From an uncultured Crocinitomix sp. (GTDB lineage: Bacteria; Bacteroidota; Bacteroidia; Flavobacteriales_D; Crocinitomicaceae), in the NCBI GenBank assembly GCA_937136425.1, contig CAKZON010000024.1, forward strand, positions 37,282 to 101,281: a stretch of DNA of 64,000 nucleotides, in the 5' to 3' direction. This document shows, piece after piece, positions 16,935-25,090 of this stretch (its first letter is position 1; every line of letters starts with the position of its first letter). Under the pieces are notes generated by a model that did not search any database, had not been told where the DNA came from, and was given only the letters and a program-made list of their open reading frames with translations. Position numbers and translations under genes: made by a program.

Positions 16935-17405
16935 ATGAAACCTTTATTCATCTTCATTTTTTTAATATTAATTGGCGGATTTAAGAGCCGTGCACAAAAC
17001 GAACTAGTGAATATTCACCTCAGCAAATCTGAGATGCACGGCGGTACCCAATCTAGTGGAGTTTCAACAACACTTGCCTATACTTTTGTTTCTAAAAAGG
17101 CAATAAAAATGTTAAACATAACATTTGAAGAAGCACCACTTCTACTTGATGCTAAAGACACGCTTATTATTTTTTTGATTACTCACCGACCATATGGCGG
17201 AATCAGCTTAGATAATCGTTCAGAGATTGGAGAATATCAAGAAAAAAAATCTTTTGCCTCTTATTATAGAAACAGTGCTTATCACCTTAGTGTTAATACA
17301 AAATCTGAATTTAAATTAGCAGCAACTTATAAATACAAGAAAAAGAAATATGTTGCTAAACGTAAAACAGAAATTGACATGGAGCAACAAAACTATGCCC
17401 CCTAG
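16935..17405 (+). CDS. Hypothetical exported protein (156 aa)
   Basis: Signal peptide about 1-20 (ends KSRAQ). The mature part is beta-rich, with basic tracts near the C-terminus (YKYKKKKYVAKRKTEID). No Cys lipobox, no known domain. It is 47 nt downstream of the AAA+ gene on the same strand but probably has an unrelated function. Confidence 0.55.
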   Translation: MKPLFIFIFLILIGGFKSRAQNELVNIHLSKSEMHGGTQSSGVSTTLAYTFVSKKAIKMLNITFEEAPLLLDAKDTLIIFLITHRPYGGISLDNRSEIGEYQEKKSFASYYRNSAYHLSVNTKSEFKLAATYKYKKKKYVAKRKTEIDMEQQNYAP

Positions 17406-17549
17406 GCATTTTAACAATTTTTATAACTCTTCTCAGCTGTTAGCTGTAACTTCTTCTCGTTTTAACAAATCCCAACATCCTTTAACAATTCTTTAGATTT
17501 TGGGCTATACTCTTACCATACCTTTAAATACACATTTAAATTTAAAGAT

Positions 17550-18041
17550 ATGCCCATTAAAAATTTATGCCTTCTATTATTAGCTGCTAGCACTGCTTTT
17601 GCCTGTAAAAAATATGTAGACGGTCCAAATTTTAGTTTAAAATCAGAAGAAGCCCGATTGGTCAGAAAATGGCAGGTTCAAATCGCTTATCATTCTTTTT
17701 TTACAGACACTCCTTCGCAAGGAGAAGATCAAACCTATATCTGGCAAAACTTAAAAATTGAATTTAAAGAGGACAATACCTACGTCTTAGAAAATTACAA
17801 TATTGCTTTAACAGAAAAAACAATTGAAACAGGAAATTGGGAATTTACAGAAGACCTTTTAAGAGTGAAAACTACCGGAACAGAAAAGCGTTATGATGTT
17901 GAAACAGATGATCTTTTAAGTCAAAAAAGTAAAAGCAATACTTGGCGCGTAACTCGTCTAACCAAAAAGGAATGTTGGATTTGGTATCAAAATCAAGTTG
18001 ATCCCCCTTGGATCTATTTCAAGTTGAATTCTTATAAGTAA
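17550..18041 (+). CDS. Lipocalin-like lipoprotein
   Basis: 163 residues with lipoprotein signal MPIKNLCLLLLAASTAFAC (Cys19). The mature part follows the pattern of small Bacteroidota lipocalin-like proteins: an opening helix-strand with RLVRKWQVQIA, IEFKEDNTYVLE, TGNWEFTEDLLRV, then WRVTRLTKKECWIWY. These are outer-membrane-anchored beta-barrels of unknown ligand. Family assignment rests on this pattern only. Confidence 0.65.
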   Translation: MPIKNLCLLLLAASTAFACKKYVDGPNFSLKSEEARLVRKWQVQIAYHSFFTDTPSQGEDQTYIWQNLKIEFKEDNTYVLENYNIALTEKTIETGNWEFTEDLLRVKTTGTEKRYDVETDDLLSQKSKSNTWRVTRLTKKECWIWYQNQVDPPWIYFKLNSYK

Positions 18042-18070
18042 ATGGTGATTCTATGACGTGTTTAACGCTC

Positions 18071-18562
18071 CTATATCACATCAAAATCATCAATAACATC
18101 ATCCGAATGCTGATTTGTAGTCAAGCCCATTTTTTGACGATAATCTCGAACAGCTTGGACAAGAAGCACGATTGAAAAAGCCAGACATATGAGGCCAAAC
18201 AACCACCAAGAAAGATAGGTAGTCCCAAAGGAATCTGCATCATTATTAGCAATAAAAATAATGTTCATTAAAATGAATAGACTGGAAAGGATTATACCGA
18301 TTATAGATATGGTTTTCACCGTTCGACGAAGAATTTGCTTCAAATTTCCAATATAAAACCCTAGAAAAAACAAGCCAACTATTATCATGAAGAAAGCTCC
18401 GTTCAAACCTAAATTTGTAATTCCGGCATCCAAACGTGCAAATCCACTTCCGTAATAACCATAGGTAGATCTAAGCAGTTCACCAATTGCCGTTGCAATA
18501 TACCTACCATACCAAAAAATGCCTATACTGGCTAATATTCCTATTGTGTTTAATATTCTCAT
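18071..18562 (-). CDS. Four-helix membrane protein, paralog of the 22953 gene
   Basis: 163 residues from the ATG at 18562; a TTG two codons upstream is also possible. Hydrophobic segments lie at about 5-25, 55-75, 90-110 and 120-140, followed by a polar tail ending DDVIDDFDVI. The end of the last helix, FSIVLLVQAVRDYRQ, closely matches FFIVLLVQAVRYENR in the 22953-23438 protein. Both have the same layout and an acidic C-terminal tail, so they are paralogs. No family name recognised. Confidence 0.65.
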   Translation of the reverse strand: MRILNTIGILASIGIFWYGRYIATAIGELLRSTYGYYGSGFARLDAGITNLGLNGAFFMIIVGLFFLGFYIGNLKQILRRTVKTISIIGIILSSLFILMNIIFIANNDADSFGTTYLSWWLFGLICLAFSIVLLVQAVRDYRQKMGLTTNQHSDDVIDDFDVI

Positions 18563-18730
18563 TTTCAATTATAATTGGCTAACTCAAATTTCTTAAAATT
18601 AGCTCTCCAAAAATAAGGAAATACCAATTGGTTGTTTGAATTATTAATGGGATATTTTAAATTTACACAATAACGCAAAACCTGAAATCAACAATTGTGT
18701 TTTACCTTATTGCTCAATAAAAAGACAGTT

Positions 18731-19273
18731 TTGAACTATTTATTTTCAACCGAAAGGTTACAAGTACGCCCATTAGACAGTAATGACTTGGATGCTTTGC
18801 ATAAAATGCATTCTAATCCAAATGTTATGCGATACACAGGTGATAAGCCTAAAACTTTAAAGGAAGATCAAGAAAACCTTACCCATGTTATTAACTGCTA
18901 TACAAAACCAAATAATGATTTTTGGGTGTGGGCTGTTGAGCGCAAAACTGATGGAATAATGATTGGAACCTGTGCCTTGCTTAAAACCAACCCCGAACCT
19001 CCAGAGGAACAGGAGGACGAGATTGGTTATCGATTTACAGAAGATTATTGGGGCAATGGTTATGCCACAGAAATTACCAAAGGGCTACTCAATTTTGCTT
19101 TTACCAAACGCGGAAAAAATGTGCTTATCGCAGAAGTTGATGAATTAAACTTAGCTTCAGTTAAAATATTAGAAAAGCAAATGAACTTTGTTAAAGCATA
19201 TTACAGCGAAACTTACCAATCCAATGACCGAAAATACGCTATTGACAAAGTCACTTTTCTGGCACGACAATAA
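18731..19273 (+). CDS. GNAT-family N-acetyltransferase
   Basis: 180 residues from the TTG at 18731, which gives the usual GNAT opening NYLFSTERLQVRPLDSND; a TTG at 18695 would add 12 residues and no ATG fits. The RimJ/RimL-like fold shows EIGYRFTEDYWGNGYATEITKGLL, the acetyl-CoA-binding strand-helix, then NLASVKILEKQMNFVK. Substrates in this group include ribosomal protein N-termini and small amines; not assignable here. Confidence 0.8.
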   Translation: MNYLFSTERLQVRPLDSNDLDALHKMHSNPNVMRYTGDKPKTLKEDQENLTHVINCYTKPNNDFWVWAVERKTDGIMIGTCALLKTNPEPPEEQEDEIGYRFTEDYWGNGYATEITKGLLNFAFTKRGKNVLIAEVDELNLASVKILEKQMNFVKAYYSETYQSNDRKYAIDKVTFLARQ

Positions 19274-19294
19274 ATTTGTCGAATCATCACTTAA

Positions 19295-20941
19295 TTAAAA
19301 GTTTCCAACAAACTTCCCTTTTGGTTTCTTCACTTCATAAATAATTTCATGCTTCTTTTCCTGACCTGGGTCAATTTCATAACTCCATGTTAGTGTTCCT
19401 GTTTTTTCCTCACGTTTTGCCCGAGAAACATTCTTTACATTCACTTCTATTTCTTGACTATTTGAAATTGGAACCTGATCTTTAATCACTAAATCAACTG
19501 GAAATCTCTTTTTGCTTTTTACAATTAATTCTATTCCAATTTCAGTAGTTTCAATACCTCCACTAATTTTCATTTTTTTCTCGCTATACTGTTTTATTTT
19601 TCGGCGCTCAACAGTTATCTCTCTATCTTTGCCTAACATCAATTGAAGGTCATCCTCAACTTTTGAAGGATCAATAAATAATTTACCAACATAGGTTCCT
19701 TCTAAAAAGATATTCCCAAATGCAGGAATTAAATCATATTGTTTCCATTTATCAATTTCTGCAAGCAAATAAACATTATTATCATACTTTGGAACAGCAT
19801 AATAAATGTACTTAGTTTCCATGTCAAACTTTTCCAAAACCATTACTGCAACACCATCATTTCCGCTCATATTATATGCTAAATTACTTTCATACTCTCT
19901 GTTGATCATTTTATGCGTAGCATGTGTAAACTGTTGCAAATAATCTGTTGTATTTGGTGTAGAAGAGGTTCCATTAGTTTCCTGATAGCTTCCTGTGATA
20001 CTAAGAGGTAATGCAGCATTCGATATTGCACCATTATACATGAGTTGGTTAGTGCTTGAATAGTCTCTCTGTTTATTTTGGAAATATAAAACCCAAGGAT
20101 GCACTTTTGGTACTTCAGCCAATATTTCAGGTTTTTTGGTTGACAAGATTAGTTTTACACCTGTCCAATCCACACCAGTATTTTGATTTATTGTTGCTTT
20201 ACAAACAGTATTTAATGGATGTTCAAATCCTTTCGATTTAATTTCATAAAACGGCGTCCAACTTACATTATCTACCAAATAGTTTAATTCAAAATTAATT
20301 GACATTGCTTTATCTGCATAAATTTTTGCTTCAACAACTCCCATATAGGTTGTGTTTTCATGCATTGACAATCGACTATTTAAGCCTCTTGACAATTTAG
20401 ACAACACTAAGTTTTCCTGTTCTAGTTCAACAATTAATTGGTCAATCTCGTTGGATCTATCTCTATAAAAATCTGCTAGCTCACCTAACCGTGCAACGAA
20501 AGTATCCTCAGTTTGTCCTCCTACCTTATTATGGTTTTGCACCAATTGCTTCTCTTTAAGTAGGTTCCCTATTTTATTGTTTCTAATCGTTATTTTTCTT
20601 TCTACAACCTGAATAGAATCAGTAATAGCTTTCATCTTTTTGTCTAAACCAGTTCTAGGTTTTTGTTCCTGCATGTAACGGGTATAAACAACCGTAAAAT
20701 TGTCATTTCCTTGTCGACTATATAACTGAATAGAGTTTGCATTAATAGATTGTTCCAATCCTGTAAATCGGAAAATATTTTCGCCCTTTTTAAGACTTAT
20801 TCTCTTTTCTCTCCCCAATTGAGCCCCTTGTGTAAAAACCGTTGCTTTGTCAACTTTAGTTACTATATCGGTTTTTGAATTGGCTATAAGAATGGTACTG
20901 AAAAGACTAAAAAGTAAGGTGAAGGCGAAGTTAATTTTCAT
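19295..20941 (-). CDS. DUF4139 (mucoidy-inhibitor-like) exported protein
   Basis: 548 residues with a signal peptide (about 1-20). An N-terminal DUF4140-like part (TKVDKATVFTQGAQLGREKR) is followed by a coiled-coil region (about 95-190, rich in K/E/Q heptads with IGNLLKEKQLV) and the DUF4139 beta-rich domain: FELNYLVDNVSWTPFYEIKS, then TGVDWTGVKLILSTKKP. It ends in the conserved TLTWSYEIDPGQEKKHEIIYEV. Members are periplasmic or surface proteins of unknown function. Monocistronic. Confidence 0.85.
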   Translation of the reverse strand: MKINFAFTLLFSLFSTILIANSKTDIVTKVDKATVFTQGAQLGREKRISLKKGENIFRFTGLEQSINANSIQLYSRQGNDNFTVVYTRYMQEQKPRTGLDKKMKAITDSIQVVERKITIRNNKIGNLLKEKQLVQNHNKVGGQTEDTFVARLGELADFYRDRSNEIDQLIVELEQENLVLSKLSRGLNSRLSMHENTTYMGVVEAKIYADKAMSINFELNYLVDNVSWTPFYEIKSKGFEHPLNTVCKATINQNTGVDWTGVKLILSTKKPEILAEVPKVHPWVLYFQNKQRDYSSTNQLMYNGAISNAALPLSITGSYQETNGTSSTPNTTDYLQQFTHATHKMINREYESNLAYNMSGNDGVAVMVLEKFDMETKYIYYAVPKYDNNVYLLAEIDKWKQYDLIPAFGNIFLEGTYVGKLFIDPSKVEDDLQLMLGKDREITVERRKIKQYSEKKMKISGGIETTEIGIELIVKSKKRFPVDLVIKDQVPISNSQEIEVNVKNVSRAKREEKTGTLTWSYEIDPGQEKKHEIIYEVKKPKGKFVGNF

Positions 20942-21018
20942 AATACAATAATGTTTTGATTGCTCAAATTTATTGTTATCAACACTTATTTAAAAGCTAG
21001 AAAAAGGCATTACCGCAT

Positions 21019-21123
21019 ATGCTTGAGAGTACATTGCATATGAATGAGGCAAGTGCCATTTATTTCACATTAAAAATGGATTTATTTGTAAAACAAGCCT
21101 TGGATAATAAAGAAAATGAATAA
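21019..21123 (+). CDS. Possible 34-residue small protein
   Basis: An ATG-initiated 34-codon frame (MLESTLHMNEASAIYFT, ending QALDNKENE) sits 32 nt upstream of the DinB gene. The first codons fall inside a tandem GCATATG-nnTGAG repeat (21015 and 21036, 21 bp apart). No ribosome-binding signal or family is recognisable, so this may equally be untranslated leader of the next gene. Confidence 0.15.
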   Translation: MLESTLHMNEASAIYFTLKMDLFVKQALDNKENE

Positions 21124-21155
21124 CTTGGTTCTTGAATCTTTCAAAACAAATTCAC

Positions 21156-21665
21156 ATGAAAAAATTGGCGCTTAGCACTTCTCCGGACTATTATAAAGGT
21201 TATATTGAATTGGCCCCAGACCAACCATTAATGGAGGTATTACCAACTGGAGGTATTGACTTGTTTGTGAATGAGCTAGAAACCTTAAAAGGAATTGGGC
21301 AACGTGTATATGCACCAGGCAAGTGGACAGTAAACGAACTTATTCAACATTTAATTGATACCGAAAGGATATTTGTGAATCGGGCGTTAAGATTTGTTCG
21401 CCAAGATGACACAACACTTCCTGGTTATGACCACAATGCCTACGTACCCGTTTCAATGGCTAATGATCAATCTATTGATGCTTTGCTTGAGGAATACCTT
21501 GCAGTAAGAAAATCTACTGAATTATTCTACCGCCCTTTAACAGAAAAACAGCTGCTATCTAGTGGCACAGCAAGTAGTGTGCAAATCTCACCTTTGAGTA
21601 TTGGTTATATTTTAATTGGTCATCCAACTCACCATTTTAATGTGATAATGGAACGGTATTTATAA
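21156..21665 (+). CDS. DinB-family protein (putative metal-dependent hydrolase/transferase)
   Basis: 169 residues from the ATG at 21156. The four-helix DinB bundle carries the metal-ligand His positions: HLIDTERI (helix 2) and GHPTHHFNVIMERY near the C-terminus, the usual H...HxxxH arrangement. YAPGKWTVNELIQHLIDTE is the characteristic opening. Some relatives use mycothiol or bacillithiol as thiol cofactor; the Bacteroidota members have no known substrate. A short gap (14 nt) to the next gene suggests cotranscription. Confidence 0.82.
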   Translation: MKKLALSTSPDYYKGYIELAPDQPLMEVLPTGGIDLFVNELETLKGIGQRVYAPGKWTVNELIQHLIDTERIFVNRALRFVRQDDTTLPGYDHNAYVPVSMANDQSIDALLEEYLAVRKSTELFYRPLTEKQLLSSGTASSVQISPLSIGYILIGHPTHHFNVIMERYL

Positions 21666-21679
21666 TATCCGTTTCACAT

Positions 21680-22180
21680 ATGCGTTTCATAAGAATGAAA
21701 CTTATTCTATTACTAACTGTAGCAATAATTCCTTATTTAAGTTTTTCTCAAGTAAAAGATTTAAATCAATTTAAACAAACCGACCTTTCCAATTTCAGGA
21801 CAGATACCATTCAGAATGTGGTATACTATTATAAAGATACGTATGCTACAGGTTTTAAAAATGAGGTGTTATTAGGTTCCGATTCTTACACTCCAGAAGG
21901 TGTTATAAGTGGTTATTCACGAATCGACACCTTAACTGGAATTCATTACTCCTTAACATATTATGAAAATGGAAATCCAAAGTCATTCAATTACGAATTG
22001 CAGCCTTTATTCAGCCAGACCATATATTATTGGGAAAATGGAAAAGTTGGCTTAATCACTCACTTCAAAGATCTAACAATTAAACATGGTTGGTTTATAG
22101 AATATAATGAACAAGGTGTTTTAACAAGCAAAGAACTATATGCTGATGATGAATTAATTTACTCAGAACCGATCGAATAA
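21680..22180 (+). CDS. Exported MORN/YwqK-like repeat protein
   Basis: 166 residues with a signal peptide (about 1-24; an inner ATG at 21695 gives the more typical MKLILLLTVAIIPYLSFSQ). The mature part contains MORN/YwqK-type repeats: YYENGNPKSFNYE, YYWENGKVGLITHF and WFIEYNEQGVLTSKELY. YwqK-like repeats are common in Bacteroidota exported proteins and are sometimes annotated as antitoxins, but nothing here supports a toxin-antitoxin role. Confidence 0.7.
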   Translation: MRFIRMKLILLLTVAIIPYLSFSQVKDLNQFKQTDLSNFRTDTIQNVVYYYKDTYATGFKNEVLLGSDSYTPEGVISGYSRIDTLTGIHYSLTYYENGNPKSFNYELQPLFSQTIYYWENGKVGLITHFKDLTIKHGWFIEYNEQGVLTSKELYADDELIYSEPIE

Positions 22181-22217
22181 AATCATAACCATTATTATTT
22201 AACCCTATCTTTAACTT

Positions 22218-22952
22218 ATGAGTTTCTTAAAAGCCGAGTGGCGTAAATTAATTTTAGTCAACTACGAAGTTGATCCACAAATTTTAATACCCTATTTACC
22301 TGCTAAAACTGAATTAGATTTGCATAACGGAAAATGCATGGTAAGTTTAGTCGGTTTTAAGTTTGTAAACACTAAAATGCTAGGAATAAAAATTCCATTC
22401 CATATCAATTTTGAAGAAGTAAACCTCCGTTTTTATGTCAAACATAAAGCTGGAAACGATTGGAAAAGAGGGGTTGTTTTTATTAAAGAAATTGTCCCCA
22501 AAAGAGCCATTTCAATTGTTGCCAACACGGTTTATAAAGAGCATTATGAAACCTGTAAAATGCGGCATACATGGAAAGAAACGAATGATGAATTCACTAT
22601 TAGTTACGGATGGAAAAAGAATGGAATATGGCAAGATGTTGAAGTAAAAGCTGCTAAAACGCCTTTTAAAATTGATCCATCAGCCGTGCAAAAAGTGGGC
22701 AGCCTTGAAAGTGATATTGCTTTCATAACTGAACATTATTGGGGCTACACAAAAATTAATGCCGAGAAAAGTTTTGAATATGAAGTAACGCATCCCGTTT
22801 GGGACGCTTATCCAATTCAATCCTACAAACTGAATGTAGATTTTGGAATGGTATATGGCAATGACTTTGCTCACCTTAATAATTCAGAGCCTCTTTCAGT
22901 CATGCTGGCTGAAGGGTCTGAAATTACCGTTGAGAAAGCGGTTAAAATATAG
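22218..22952 (+). CDS. DUF2071 (YqjF-like) protein
   Basis: A 244-residue soluble protein. The N-terminus AEWRKLILVNYEVDPQILIP with YLPAKTELDLHNGK is the hallmark of DUF2071, followed by VNLRFYVKHK and VVFIKEIVPKRAISIVAN. Fold related to acetoacetate decarboxylase-like beta cones; function unknown. Its stop codon abuts the stop of the convergent membrane gene (TAG then CTA). Confidence 0.85.
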   Translation: MSFLKAEWRKLILVNYEVDPQILIPYLPAKTELDLHNGKCMVSLVGFKFVNTKMLGIKIPFHINFEEVNLRFYVKHKAGNDWKRGVVFIKEIVPKRAISIVANTVYKEHYETCKMRHTWKETNDEFTISYGWKKNGIWQDVEVKAAKTPFKIDPSAVQKVGSLESDIAFITEHYWGYTKINAEKSFEYEVTHPVWDAYPIQSYKLNVDFGMVYGNDFAHLNNSEPLSVMLAEGSEITVEKAVKI

Positions 22953-23438
22953 CTATACGATTTCAGTATCTATAACCTCCGTATTAGTTTCCCGCTTATT
23001 GTTGCGGTTTTCATAACGCACTGCTTGCACTAATAAAACAATGAAAAAGGCTAGGTTTATAACATGATAAACAGCAAAAAAACCACCAGATTCATCAAAA
23101 CTCATTGCGCCACCATCTACAAGCACCAATAAATTTATTAATACTATTAATAACGAAAAAGACAACCCAATAATGGACATTACTTTAGCCGTTACAGTTT
23201 TAACTTTAATAATATTCCATATATATCCGAGCACAAAAAATACGGTAAATGGAATCATCACTAATGCCGCTTCAAATGTAATAGAGTTGTAATCTGGATA
23301 GCTATAATTAAGATAATCGTCATAATCATAACTGCTCCAATAACGCCATTGCGCTTCATCAACTTCATTGATGTAATATCCAATAATGGCAAGTACAACT
23401 ACTACCAATACAAGACCAATTATATTAACAATTTTCAT
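22953..23438 (-). CDS. Four-helix membrane protein, paralog of the 18071 gene
   Basis: 161 residues with hydrophobic segments at about 3-23, 58-78, 88-110 and 120-142. A Tyr/Asp-rich loop (YWSSYDYDDYLNYSYPDYN) follows the first helix, where the paralog has RSTYGYYGSGFARLD. The C-terminal FFIVLLVQAVR and acidic tail (VIDTEIV) match the paralog. Unknown function; convergent with the DUF2071 gene with no gap. Confidence 0.65.
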   Translation of the reverse strand: MKIVNIIGLVLVVVVLAIIGYYINEVDEAQWRYWSSYDYDDYLNYSYPDYNSITFEAALVMIPFTVFFVLGYIWNIIKVKTVTAKVMSIIGLSFSLLIVLINLLVLVDGGAMSFDESGGFFAVYHVINLAFFIVLLVQAVRYENRNNKRETNTEVIDTEIV

Positions 23439-23526
23439 AGGTTAGTTTTTCATAAAAATATCAAAATAATTTTAACAACTAGGGGACAAAATCTATATAA
23501 CCGACTATAATTCAAACGAGTTTAAC

Positions 23527-24597
23527 ATGAAATTGCATTTATCATTAATTATTGCGGCAACATTAGGAATGTCCTTTATGAGTTGTAAAAAGCCAGACTT
23601 GAGTTCTCCAGGCACTTATACCATGCCTTCTGAAGAAGTGATGCATGAAGGAACTTGGTTACAATGGCCACATGACAATACATACGCTAATCACATTACA
23701 AGACACGAAGAAACATTTGTAGAAATTACGCGTGCGTTGCATACTGGTGAACGTGTTCATATCATAGCATATGACAATACCGAGAAGGATCGCATAAGCG
23801 CCGTTTTAGTTGGAGAAGGAATTGATATGACTCAAATAGATTTGTTTGTTTGCAAAACAGATGATTATTGGACAAGAGATAATGGGCCAATCTTTGTTTT
23901 GGATCAAAATGGAATACCTACTATCCAAAATTGGGGTTTTAATGGCTGGGGAGACAAAACGGCCTACGAAAAATGCAATCAGGTTCCTAATAAAATCGCT
24001 GAGGCATATGGAATTCCAAGTATAAATGTAGATTTCATTAATGAAGGAGGTTCTGTTGAGTTGGATGGAAAAGGAACATTAATGGCTAAAAAAAGTTCAA
24101 TTCTAAATCGGAATAGAAATCCGGGTATTTCGCAAAAAGAGGCTGAAGCAGTCTTTACTAAATATCTTGGAGTAACCAACTTTATTTGGTTAAAGGGATA
24201 TAAAGGTGGAGATATTACTGACGACCACATTGACGGCACGGCACGTTTTGTAAATGGTAATACGATCGTTACCTTGAGAGAGGAAGATGCCTACCCAGGA
24301 GAATATAAGAAACTTGCTAATGCAACGAATGCTAATGGAGAAAAATATACTTTGGTTGGCTTACCTTTCAGTAAAAACACTTTACCTGGATCTGAAGAAA
24401 AGGGAATCTATGTGAATTTTTATATTGGAAATGAAGTGGTTTTGGTTCCTAACTTTGATGATCCTAATGACGAAGTCGCAAACGATATTATACAAGGGCT
24501 ATTCCCTGAAAAAACTGTGGTAGGAATTCCTGCCGTTGAATTAGGCATTGATGGCGGAGGAGTACATTGTGTCACACAACAACAACCACTATTTTGA
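23527..24597 (+). CDS. Exported agmatine-deiminase-like (PPAD family) lipoprotein
   Basis: 356 residues. Lipoprotein signal ending GMSFMSC (Cys20), then a full guanidine-modifying-enzyme fold. Active-site motifs are WLQWPHDN, DDYWTRDNGPIF, NEGGSVELDG, DDHIDGTARF and the C-terminal catalytic Cys in GGGVHCVTQQQP (about C348). Agmatine deiminase converts agmatine to N-carbamoylputrescine; related peptidylarginine deiminases act on protein arginine. Usual agmatine deiminases are cytosolic, so the lipid anchor points to an envelope role. A decayed copy of its 3' end lies 430 nt downstream. Confidence 0.85.
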   Translation: MKLHLSLIIAATLGMSFMSCKKPDLSSPGTYTMPSEEVMHEGTWLQWPHDNTYANHITRHEETFVEITRALHTGERVHIIAYDNTEKDRISAVLVGEGIDMTQIDLFVCKTDDYWTRDNGPIFVLDQNGIPTIQNWGFNGWGDKTAYEKCNQVPNKIAEAYGIPSINVDFINEGGSVELDGKGTLMAKKSSILNRNRNPGISQKEAEAVFTKYLGVTNFIWLKGYKGGDITDDHIDGTARFVNGNTIVTLREEDAYPGEYKKLANATNANGEKYTLVGLPFSKNTLPGSEEKGIYVNFYIGNEVVLVPNFDDPNDEVANDIIQGLFPEKTVVGIPAVELGIDGGGVHCVTQQQPLF

Positions 24598-24663
24598 TTA
24601 AATATTGGTTATGAAATGCAACCATAATAACGTGTATGGCATCAGCATATTAAAATATAAACA

Positions 24664-24996
24664 ATGAAAATATTCAGTTTAATTATAATCGCTCTTGTAA
24701 TAGTTCCATCTTGCAACAAAGAAAAAAATGAAATCAAATATTTTTGGAAAGAAACATTCTGCTCAAATCCATGGATGGATGATTATGATAAAACAGAAGA
24801 AGAAGTTAAAGCAATAGTAATTGATTATTTAGCTTCAGAAAAAATAAAAGTGAAAGAAGTAGAGATTGAATTCAATGCTAATCAAGCACAAACTTGTGAA
24901 GCATGCACCTGTCTAACTGGCAACAATATCATTGTCATTACAGATAATAAGTACGAAAAAAAACTCACAGCTTTAAACTTTGAAAAACACGAATAA
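24664..24996 (+). CDS. Small Cys-containing lipoprotein (110 aa)
   Basis: Lipoprotein signal MKIFSLIIIALVIVPSC (Cys17). The mature part has FCSNPWMDDY, a helix (EEEVKAIVIDYLASEKIKV) and a Cys cluster CEACTC that could bind metal or form disulfides. No family recognised. It lies between the deiminase gene and the relic of a second copy. Confidence 0.6.
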   Translation: MKIFSLIIIALVIVPSCNKEKNEIKYFWKETFCSNPWMDDYDKTEEEVKAIVIDYLASEKIKVKEVEIEFNANQAQTCEACTCLTGNNIIVITDNKYEKKLTALNFEKHE

Positions 24997-25020
24997 TAAG
25001 CTCATATTAAAATTTCAATG

Positions 25021-25089
25021 TTTGAATAAGGGATTGATGCTGGCGGCATAAACTGTATTGCACAACAAAAACAACAGCCATTATTTTAA
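25021..25089 (+). pseudogene. Relic of the 3' end of a second deiminase gene
   Basis: The DNA reads, in frame, GIDAGGINCIAQQKQQPLF-stop (25030-25089). This matches the end of the upstream deiminase, GIDGGGVHCVTQQQPLF-stop. Similarity extends a few codons further back (TTTGAATAAGGGATTGAT against GTTGAATTAGGCATTGAT), but a TAA breaks the frame. The rest of the copy is gone. Best read as the remains of a tandem duplication. Confidence 0.7.
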
Positions 25090-25090
25090 A

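Noticed and set aside
21680..22180. YwqK-like protein as the antitoxin of a toxin-antitoxin pair
   Set aside because: It is exported and repeat-based, and no toxin-like gene lies next to it.
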